Shown in pieces: positions 1 to 8,900 of a stretch of 17,601 nt of DNA. Below the pieces are notes generated by a model. The model saw only the letters and a list, made by a program, of their open reading frames with translations, had not been told where the DNA came from and ran no database searches. Source of the DNA: Auxenochlorella pyrenoidosa (taxonomy: Eukaryota; Chlorophyta; Trebouxiophyceae; Chlorellales; Chlorellaceae); contig KQ482069.1 of NCBI GenBank assembly GCA_001430745.1, positions 42,726 through 60,326 on the forward strand. Reading direction: 5' to 3'. The translations under genes and the position numbers were made by a program. The number at the start of each line of letters is the position of its first letter. Within the stretch, counting starts at the first letter, position 1.

Positions 1-1308
1 CCCCCCCCTACGCTGTCCTCCACAGCGTCGCCGTCTGTCAGCTCCGCCAGCACCTCGATCGCGTCGGCAGCAATGTCGCCGTTCTCGTGGTTGAGCAGCG
101 CCAGCAGCGTGGGCACCGCGTTGGTGCTGCGGGGTGGCACGGCGGCAGGGGAGCCGGCCGGCGGGTTGCCAGGCAACCCTGGGAGGCGGGGCCGCCAGGG
201 GCACAGGCACGCACCCACGGGCGCACCCTGCAGCCACCCAGCCAGCCCTGCAGCGGCCCGCCAGCCCTGCACCTGCGGCCCGGGCGTGCACTGCGGCTGC
301 GCCGGCGCCGCGGTCCGGCTGCCCGCCACCCCCCCCCCACCTGGCCACCAGCTCTGGGTAGAGGTCGGGGGCTGTGGCCACCACCAGCAGGGCCTTGACA
401 GCCTCATCCAGGTCGGCCTCGGAGTCGAGGAACTTGGCGGGGGCGTCGGCGTGCCGCATGCGCGCCTCCAGGTTGACGTTGTACTGCGGGGTGTCCAGAG
501 GCCAGGGGGGGTGCGGGGGAGGGGGTGACAAAGTGGGGGGAGGGGAGCTCTCAGGTGCGGGGAGCGAGGGGATGGGCAGCCCCAACCGCTCTCGCTCCCC
601 GCCTGCAGCTCGCGGCACCGCCGGTGGGGCAGCTGCAAGTGAGGCTGCGGAAGCGCGCCCCGCCGGCAAGTGCCGCCCGCAGTCAGCGCTCAGCGCTGGC
701 GGGTACCGTGGCCCATGCTGCAGGCGGGCAAACCCGGGTTCGGGCCTGTTTCACGACGCGGCGGGCGGCTCGCCCCGCATCCCACCTTGCGCTCCAGCGC
801 TAGGGTCAGGCGCTTGAGCCCCTTCAGATCCAGCATCTCCATGCCTGCGTCCCCGGCGGCCTCCTCCGCCTCCCTCAGCAGCTCCTCGGCATCCAGGGGC
901 CGGGCAGCGCGGCGCGCCACCGCCTCTGCCGCCGCCGCCGCTGCCGCGTCTGCGTCATCGCCCGCCGCTGCAGCACCCGTCTGCACGCCAGCCTGCTTGC
1001 TGTCCAGGTAGTAGCTGCAGGTCGCCGACGAGAGCAGGGAAGCAGGGCAGCTCGGGGGAGCTGTGCAAACACAGTGCCAGAGGACAGAGGCGACCGCAAG
1101 CAACAGCGGCGGCGGCGTGGGCAGTGGCAGAGCTACCCAGCGGGGCTCACCCTACGCCACTAGCGCCGCGCCCAAAGTAGTAGCCTGGCCTCGCTCCCTG
1201 AAACTTGGGCGCCGCCACGAACTCGGGCAGCGCCCGGGACCCCTCCTGCTCGAACTGGCTGATAGCCTGCTGCAGGATGGCCGTGGGGGCCAGCCTGCGA
1301 TCGGCCAT
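1..1308 (-). CDS. CTNNBL1: Beta-catenin-like protein 1 (CTNNBL1) homologue, 5' part
   Basis: Partial gene whose 3' end lies beyond the left edge. Exons on the minus strand: 1308-1151, 1014-786, 483-341 and 126 to about 12 or beyond; introns are GT-AG and the phases fit. About 215 residues are visible. Residues 112-215 follow the N-terminal region and first armadillo-type repeats of CTNNBL1: LKRLTLALERK, then a stretch ending KFLDSEADLDEAVKALLVVA, then TNAVPTLLALLNHENGD and ELTDGDAVEDS, which match the known FMESELDLND / NAVQSLLGLLGHDN / LTDIDTLHES positions of the animal protein. Known role of the family: armadillo-fold nuclear protein associated with the CDC5L/Prp19 spliceosome complex. The start ATG at 1308-1306 opens MADRRLAPTAILQQ. 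Residues 35-57 hold a GYYF-x-RG-x3-GVGYYLD motif, followed by an Ala-rich linker. The last exon may end at a GT donor at 11-10 or read on. Confidence 0.88.
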
Positions 1309-2046
1309 TGTGCCGAGATGAGGGTGCGCCTGATAGCAGAGAGCAAGATTTGCGATGGCCGCTCAGAGACGCATAGACGTGATAAGCACGTAAATCCCAA
1401 TCGCACAATGAAACGATCGATACGATGCGCTACGATCCAACAGCGCAGCCACCGACAGCAAGAGCCAGCACCGCCAGCGTGGCGCCGCCTGTCTGGCAGC
1501 AGCAAACGCTGGTGCGCGCCGACAGACCTTTGCAGTCCATGCTAGCCTGCAGAATCTTGGGTCAGCCCAAGAGGAGGTTTACACTGAAGAGTGGATCTGC
1601 AGGACATTGTTCTGCCGAGCCGCATCTTGCTCTCAAAGTGACTCTTCCAAATAAAGGCGTCGTTTTACTGAAGCTTGATTACATGAACAAGGGCAGGGAA
1701 CTAATGAACGTTTATAGTTTAGCAATGCAGTTTCTCTGCCAAGAAAATCTAATCTCGGCGGTTCACCAAACCTGCCCCTGCCCCGACCACCCAACGCCAC
1801 CATGATGCGTGCAGTGAGACTTGGAAAGCCGCCTGCCTTATGTCATGCACAAAAGCCTGGGTGGTTGAGGCCAGGGCGTAGTGGGCGTGGAGCAGCAGCT
1901 ACGCATGGAGGTGGCAGAAATGCTTGTCATGGCAGCGGTGCCATCCCCAGGCGCATCATTGCACACGTCAGCATTGCTTCAGCAGGGGCGGCAGTGGGCG
2001 GCAGCATTCCGGGTGCTACAGGGCTTGGCCAGAGTCCTGCTGGCCC
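1309..2046. promoter_or_regulatory. Divergent intergenic/promoter region
   Basis: Spacer between the minus-strand CTNNBL1 start and the plus-strand MYND gene, so it should hold both promoters if the MYND gene starts near 2047. Roughly 1560-1760 is clearly more AT-rich than the surroundings and includes TTTATAGTTTAGC near 1710. A 126-codon open frame crosses it (1425-1805), but it has no recognisable domain and no typical algal codon bias. A good Kozak-like ATG at 1802 opens another frame discussed under the MYND gene. No defined motif can be called. Confidence 0.4.
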
Positions 2047-5000
2047 ATGCGCGGCCTGGACATGCCGTTGCAGCAGGCGCTGCTGCGCCACGCCCGGTTT
2101 CGGCAGACCTGCTGGGAGACACGCCCATACCCAGAGCAGCCACGCAGAGTGCAAGAAGGAGCAGGCCCAGCACCAGCAGTCACCGACACAGGTGCGCTGC
2201 TTGCTTCGACTGTGGTTGGCTGACACAGGCGATGCAATGTATAATGACCTTGAGATAAGCTTAGGCCCCGAGAGGGTTTGATTTATAATGCGCCTTTACA
2301 TGAAGTGCCATGCCCTAGCAATACGCATAGCAGGCGCTGCCGCCAACATTCATCATGGGCGCTATGGCGCAAGCTCGGGGCAATCCTTCCTGCAGGCAGC
2401 TCCTGACTTCTAAAACATGCAGCGGCACTTGAAAGCGCTGGCCGCCACACTGCCGGCGCTGCCGGGCGACGCAGGGGCGAACAGCGCCTTTGTGCGATCG
2501 TCCGTGGCCATTCTGGTGCACCTTAGCGAGCTGCACGAGCGAGTTGTTACTGGCGAGGACGCCGCGGCCGCTACAGAATCTGCGCCTCTGCTCAGGTGCA
2601 CTGCAGCGACGGCACGAGGCGGTGGTGCCAATTCGCCACCCCTCATTCAACTGCTGCCTGCTTCTGGCGTTTGATGCCTGCATGGGGCAGATCCTGACTG
2701 GTACTTTGGTTGTCTCCCACCCGCAGGCGGCTTGCGGCTTTAGGAGGAGACACTATGTCCGCAATGGGCCGCCGGCTTGCAGCCAGCAGCGGGCCCACTG
2801 CAGAGGCCACCCTCCTCAGCCTGTGCCGCATCAGCTGGACTGCACTGTCGTTGCAGCAGCAGGTGGACAGGCATCCTTCTGGGCGAGATAGCACGGACGG
2901 CATGCACTGGCCTGGCCTGCTGGCCTGGGCCGCCGCAGCGCTGACGGCTGCGTCTGTGCTGCTGCCGGTGGGCGGGACCCGCAACCATGGGCAGCTGACT
3001 TCAGCAGCCTGTGGAGTCGTTGCAGCCTACTTCAAATATAACAGCAGACTGGGTGCTGATGCAGTGGCAGGAGCGCAGGCGCACCTGCCGGGTGCCCTTT
3101 GCGTCGTGCTCCACACCGCGAACTGGCTGGCCATGCCTGGTGAGCGGCCCTGGCTTTTCGCAGTGTTTGCAGTGCAGCTGCTTTTTATTTTAGCTTTGGG
3201 TGCAAGCCCACATGCCAAAATTGTTCTGCGCTGGGCGGCAATGAGCTTACCAGCGCCTCAAGGCTAAGCTGCCTCTGCTACCCCGCCTCGACGCGCAGGC
3301 CATGCATCCTTTGACCCCATGCGGTAGGTGTGGTGCCTGAACTCACTGAACAGCCTGTTCATCACCAAAGGGCATGGCGAAATGGTGGCAGCAGCGCTGG
3401 CAGCAGCTGCCCCCACCAGCCAGCCCGGCAGGCAGCTGGCGGCCCGCCTGCTGGATTTCGTGTGCTGCTTGGCAGAAATGGGACCGCCAGCGAATTGCGC
3501 CGCAGCGCCAGAAGCGGGCGCGGCAGCGGGCGATTGCAGCATTGTGCTGTGCTGGTGGGAACTGATACTGCCAAATGCCAGCCTGCCCTTAAAACCGTTC
3601 CTCTCTTTGGAAGCCGTGCGGAGCGATCGCGGCATGCGCCTCCTGACCGCGCTGGCCGGCCTCCTGGAGCGGCTTCATGAGCAGCAGAGGCAGCAGCAGC
3701 TGCAGCGGCACACGGATGCCGTCTTAACGCTGCCCATGCGGCAGGCAGCGCAGGCGCGACTAACTGTGGCAGCGCCAGCGTGCTCCTTCACGGCTGTAAT
3801 GCTGGCAAGCTATGGAGGGGTGCTTGAAAATCTGCTGCCACCTCAGCAGGCAGCTGGGCAGCTCATGCTGCAGGGCTCGCTGCTGCAGGCGGCGCGGAAA
3901 GGGCTGCAGTATGCATGGCACGCGGTGCGCTCGCTCCCGCATGCCGCTGCATTGGTAACGGCAGCAAACTGTGACGTTGTGGACGATACTGCGGTTGCTA
4001 TATGGGCTGCGTACGCATTCCGCAACCACGCAGCGAATGCAGGTGCGGTTGCGGTGCGACCTTGTTAGGAGGGGTGCACACAGACCCTGGTTGGCAGGCG
4101 CAGGCCTGTCGGTGCACGGGTTGTGTTGTGTCCAGCCCTCAGGCGCTTTGCATGACCTGACTTGCATGGCTCTGTGATTTCCATCGCTCCTCCGCACAGT
4201 GCCTGCCACTGCATGCGCCTTCGCAACAACGGCATGCTCGCTGCTCGCCCGCCCACACGCTTCTTCTGGCTGCCCCTGGCTTGCAGGCAAGATGCTCGAG
4301 CAGGTGGGGCTGGTGTGCAATGACAAAACGGCACAAGACCAGCTGGAGCTGCTGGCCAGCTTCGAGGCAGCTTTGCGGCGCGCCCCTGAGCTGCAGCGTC
4401 ATGTTCAGCCAGCGGCAGCCGACCTGCTAGACATGCCCAACACTGTTGCAACCCGCGTCAACTGTGCTGCTGTGGGCTGTATCCGCTGGGCGGCACAGCC
4501 GGGTCTGCAGCTTACGGCAGACGAGGTGGAGCGCCTGCTGGCCGCTGCGGCAACGCTGGCGTGCACCATCTGCAAGTGCGCTGAGCTGCACGCAGCAGAG
4601 AAAGCAGCAGCGGCAGACCCGGCGGGCGCAGCGGAAACGGCGCAGGCAGCCGCGGCTGGGGGCTCGGCCGGGGTGGCAGGTTCAGCGCCCGTGTTGGACC
4701 CTGCCTCCCCAGGGCTGGTGTTCACCCTTCTCGTCTTGGCAGGGAACTGCGAGCTGGTGGCAAAGGCAGTGGGGCAGCATGCAGCTCCGTCGACGCACTT
4801 TCACAGGTGGGGGCCCGGCATCGATGCGGCATTTAATGGACGTCGGCATGGGAGCGCACTGGTCCAGCAGCCCGCAGCTTACTGGCTGCATCAGGATCAT
4901 GTATTGACGGCTCTACGGGGGCGAGTGAAAGCTTGCCATCATTTGACCCTTGTCCCCACCCCCCGCCTCCCCTGCTCGTGCTTGTCCGCTGTCCCTGCAG

Positions 5001-5433
5001 CCTGCTGCGCTGCGTGCGCCTCCAGCGTGCCGAGGTCTGCGAGCGCCTGCTGCCTCTGCTGCCACAAGGTTGGCAGGACGATTACTTGCGACGCTTGCAG
5101 GACTTCGGCCTGCCATCCACCCCCCAGCTGGCAGAGCAGCAGGGCGAGGAAGCGGCGGCCAGCCTGCGTGCGCTCGCGGCGGCACGTCGCTGCTGCCACA
5201 TGGGCTGCACTAACCTGGCAGGCAGCAGCGAGGCAGAGCTGCCCACTAAACGTTGCTCAGGGTGCAACGTTGCGCGCTTCTGCTCAGCTGAGTGCAGCAG
5301 GGCAGCCTGGCGAGCACACAAGCCGGTGTGCCGGCAGCTGGCGGCAGAGGCGGCGCAGACAGCGCAGGCAGGGCATGCGGCGGTGCCAGGGGAGCAGGCA
5401 GGTGGCAATGAGAACAGGACACCCGGCCCTTGA
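2047..5433 (+). CDS. MYND-type zinc-finger protein (possibly defective)
   Basis: Supported exons: 2423-2595, 2727-3139, 3299-4042, 4287-4806, 5001-5433; their phases join into one frame of 760 codons before the stop TGA at 5431. Most of the protein is helical, Ala/Leu-rich sequence without a domain I can name. A MYND finger lies near the C terminus (5194-5331): C-x3-C, a loop, then CSGC, RFCSAEC, and W-x2-HK-x2-C, a Zn-binding protein-interaction fold. A Gln/Ala tail follows. Two problems: the splice form that keeps frame across 3140-3298 meets a TAG at 3325-3327; and exon 1 is unresolved. The start at 2047 is tentative: it opens MRGLDMPLQQALLRHARFRQ, and a weak donor at 2146 (AGA/GTGCAAG) would join in phase. 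An ATG at 1802 with a better Kozak context is also in phase through a strong donor at 2192, but its protein looks like a shadow frame. Codon use is less GC-biased than in neighbouring genes. Function unknown. Confidence 0.7.
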
Positions 5434-5483
5434 GAGCAGTTCCAGGCTTGAGAGCCAGTTCCAGGCTTGAGAGACCTTGAGAG
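5430..5483. repeat. Short tandem repeat over the MYND gene stop codon
   Basis: Two near-identical units, 5430-5447 and 5448-5466, of the form TTGAGAGC(C)AGTTCCAGGC, followed by two more TTGAGAG copies at 5467 and 5477. The gene's TGA stop lies within the first TTGAGAG, so the duplication overlaps the coding end and the start of the 3' UTR. Confidence 0.85.
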
Positions 5484-5911
5484 CCGTATATTTACGTTGT
5501 GTCGATCCAGGTGTGGTCTGATCATGCAACCTGTGCCATCCACTCAGTGCTGGCAGGGCAGGCTGGTCAGCCAACATTGAGCAGAGCCGTGCGGTTGCCA
5601 CCTTGGGCCCCAGCTGCACATATTCACTGAGATTGACGTACTCGCGCAAATACTAGCCGCACTGCACTCTGCTACACACATACGTTCCCATGCCAGCCAC
5701 GCCACAAACCAGTGGCCGTTCCGCAGCCATGCTGGCGACGCCAAGCTTTTGCTGCGCAGTTGATGGCTGCAACTATGGGGAGCAATGCTGACTGCTCTCA
5801 ACTAGCAGTTCGTAGCATAAAGGCGGCGCCTGGAGGCTGCCAAAGGCGTGAGCGTAGAAACGCGGCCACCTGGCTGAGCGTCTGTGGAACGGGCGTGTGC
5901 CCGGCGCCTCC
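5434..5911. other. Intergenic spacer between MYND and lipase genes
   Basis: Tandem-oriented genes lie on both sides, so this holds the 3' UTR of the MYND gene and the promoter and 5' UTR of the lipase gene. Apart from the TTGAGAG repeat I see no gene. I found no TGTAA poly(A) signal in it. Short open frames have no domain features. Confidence 0.5.
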
Positions 5912-8900
5912 ATGGGACGTCTCCTCATGATATTTGCTGCGATCGCAGCGCTCCTGGCGGCGCAGGTGGGCGCAGGGAGTGGGTGCACGGAGCCCTGCTG
6001 CGGCCACCTTGCTCCTCCCGCAGACGGGCTGCTTCCCGCCCAATCCAAGCTGCTGATTGTCCCTCAGCAGCTGCATGGCTGCGGTAGCAGGGGCGTGCCC
6101 TGCAGTACCACCTCCTAGCAGCGCCCCCCAGTGGCGGATGCAGGAGCCTGGCAGAAGCTGCCAGCGCTGTACATTGCCCCTCGAGCACTGAGGTGTGCTG
6201 TAGGTTCTGAGAATTCATACTCTTGTCCCTTGCGTGCCTGCAGTGCGCCGCTGCGGACGCCCCGCTGCCAGCGGTCTGCACAGCACCGCCGCCAGATGCT
6301 CAGTGCGGGACGTTTGTGGATGGGACGTGCGCCGCCATTTTCTCTGACCACCTCCCTGTGGAGGACACCACTGCCGGCTACCTGGCCAGCCTGCTGGCGC
6401 AGATTGCATACGACAACATGGCAGACAACAGGCGGGTGACCAGAGCTGCTGCCAGCAGGGAAGGGAGCCAGCGCGGCACTGCGGGAGGGTTTGCTGGCGA
6501 TCGCTGGCTGTCACACATGCTGACCTCCTGTGTCCGCCCCTTGTGCAGCACGTGGGAGGACACCGCGGATGCCCTGCTGCGCACCTGGGGCTGCACCGCC
6601 ACCCACTTCATCTCCGAGCACGTGGCTGACCAGGTGAGGGCTGGTGCAGGCCTGGGCGGCCCGCTGTGCACGCTGGTCGTTGCGACACGCGCTCCCGTTG
6701 CATTCGGTGCAGCGGCTGGGGTGCTCACCGGGCCCTGCCTCCTGCGCCGCCCTGCAGACAGACACCCAGGTGGCTGTGGCCGACAGCCCCACCGCCGTCT
6801 TTGTCTTCTTCCGCGGGTGAGCAGCCGGGGCGACCTTTGCGCCTGCCGACTTGGCGCAATTCAGGCCCCTCAGCCGGCCAGTTTGAATCTTGCACCTCCC
6901 ACCTGCAAGCGTTGATTGCCATCCCGCGGCACCAATCCTCGCCGGCACGTCGCAAGAAGACGCTCGGCCCTGCTGCCCTGCCGCGTCTGCGCCTGGGTGC
7001 AGCACCGAGACCAGCCAGCGTGCCGACATCGCCACCGACCTGGACACCACCCTGAAGGCCGTCCCGGGGCTGGGCAACCTGCACAACGGCTTCCTCTCCG
7101 CATACGAGGCAGTGCATGCGCAGGCGGGTCAAAGGCCGGCGCTGGAGCTGTCTGCAGCTTGGCAGCGCAGGTGGCTGCTGTGCAGTGCTGTGCAGGGCTT
7201 GCAGCTGCCCGCCATCGCCACGCATCCCAAAGCCCCTAACTTATTTTGCAGCTGTCGGCGCGTGTCAGCCAGTTCCTGGGCAACGCGCAGAACAAGCGCG
7301 TCGTGTTTGCCGGGTGAGGCCTGTTGAGAAGGGGTGCAGGCACCCGCCCATGCCTTGCTGCTGGCGGCTCGGCGTGCATGCAAGAACAGCTCTCCGTTGC
7401 TCAAGAGCTGGGCACATGGCTGTGGCACCCGCCCTGGCTGCTTTGCAGCCTCCCGCCTGCAACTCTTGCACCCCGGCCCCCCGGCGCAGGCACTCCCTGG
7501 GCGGCGCGCTCGCAAACATTGCCGCCGCGCGCCAGGAGCAGGCGCAGCGCGGCAGCGTCGGCGGGGTGTTCACCTATGGCGGGCCCCGCGTGGGCGATGC
7601 CTCCTGGAAGCAGGCCTATGCAGACCTGGGCCTGCATGACAAGACGCACAGGCAAGCACGCGGCCGGAAAAAGGGGGGGGGGGGCTGGTGCTGGCAGCAA
7701 GCTGGATGACGCAGCAAGAAGGCATGCTCAGCGTCACCTGTGCTCTGTGCTCTGTGCAGGTACGTGCGCCGCAAGGACCCGGTGCCGTTGGTGCCCCCGC
7801 ACGGCGGCAAGAACGGCTTTGAGCACGTTGGCAGGCAGGCGAGTTGCGGGCCTTCTCAACCAGGGCGCGGGCAGGCTGGCATGGGGCAACCAGCCCGTCT
7901 TTGAGCGCACTACATATGTCTTGTGTGGGTGGCCTGGTCAGGGGGTTCACCACCTCTGTCCTCGTCCTTTGCTGCCCGCAGGTGTACCTGAACAACACCG
8001 AGTGCATGGCTGACGTGGGCCTGCAGCCCTACTGCGACGGGCACAAGGTGACGCCTGCTCCTGCTGGTCCGGAAGCCGGCAGCCGGGCAGCATGGCTGAT
8101 GACGTTGCATGCCGGCAAGACAGGCCGGGCTGGGGGGCTGGTCCCCATGACGGTCTTCACGGCAAACTGAGTGACACTGAGTTCTAACACTGCCCATGTC
8201 GAGCACGTTCAGCTCCGCCCCTCGTGCCCACTCGACCCCCGGCTAACCCCACCCGCCGCGCCCGCAGGTCCCCCTGCTGCAAAACGTGAGCGGCCCGCTG
8301 GCCGGCCTGGCCGTGTGGCTGGACCGCGTGTGCGACGGCAAGCCGCTGAGCACCGCGGCGCTGGACCAGGCCATCAAGGCGGGGCTGGGCGCCTTCAACT
8401 TCCCGCCCACCACGGTCACTGGTGGGGACGGGAGCAACAGGCGGCGCACCGTGTGGGCAACGCGGGCTTTGTTAGGAGGGGCCGGGTACAGAATATTGGC
8501 AGGTGGTGGGGACGCATGGGGCGCTGCCGCTGCTGCTGCCCCAGCGAGCCCACCCCCCTTCCACGCTCCCAGCCACCCGGAGCCGTCCTGTGCTCTCCCC
8601 CCCCTGCACCCCGCAGCCAAGGAGCTGGTCGCGCTGGAGCCCAGCGCCTGCTGCTCCGCGGTGGACGCTCACTCCCTGGACGGCTACATCGCCTTTATCA
8701 AGAACAACTGCCTGGACGCCTGCGAGGCATACAGGTGCTCCCCCAGCGGGGGCTGGAGGGGCAAAAAGAGGGGGGGGGGGGGGGGGCGGCTGTCCTGGTG
8801 TGTCAGTCAGCCGGGCAGGCAGCACCTGGGGACCCATGCCAGGCAGGCGGGCGCCGCTCCAGCGGACGGCGGGCCCGCCGGCTTGGATCTGCTGACCCGT

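Noticed and set aside
1425..1805. 126-codon open frame in the divergent spacer
   Set aside because: The sequence is AT-rich for this genome, has no known domain and no codon bias, and sits where promoters are expected.
6436..6558. GT-AG alternative for lipase intron 2 (GT at 6436, AG at 6557)
   Set aside because: Not fully excluded. It keeps frame, but skips the first AG after the pyrimidine tract (6547-6548) and uses a poor acceptor inside what looks like coding sequence (TWEDTADALL), so the GC-AG version was preferred.
7839..7981. GT donor CAC/GTTGGC for lipase intron 8
   Set aside because: In phase, but it has a poor consensus and would delete the VGRQ after the catalytic His, whereas CAG/GCGAGT fits the donor consensus at all positions except +2.
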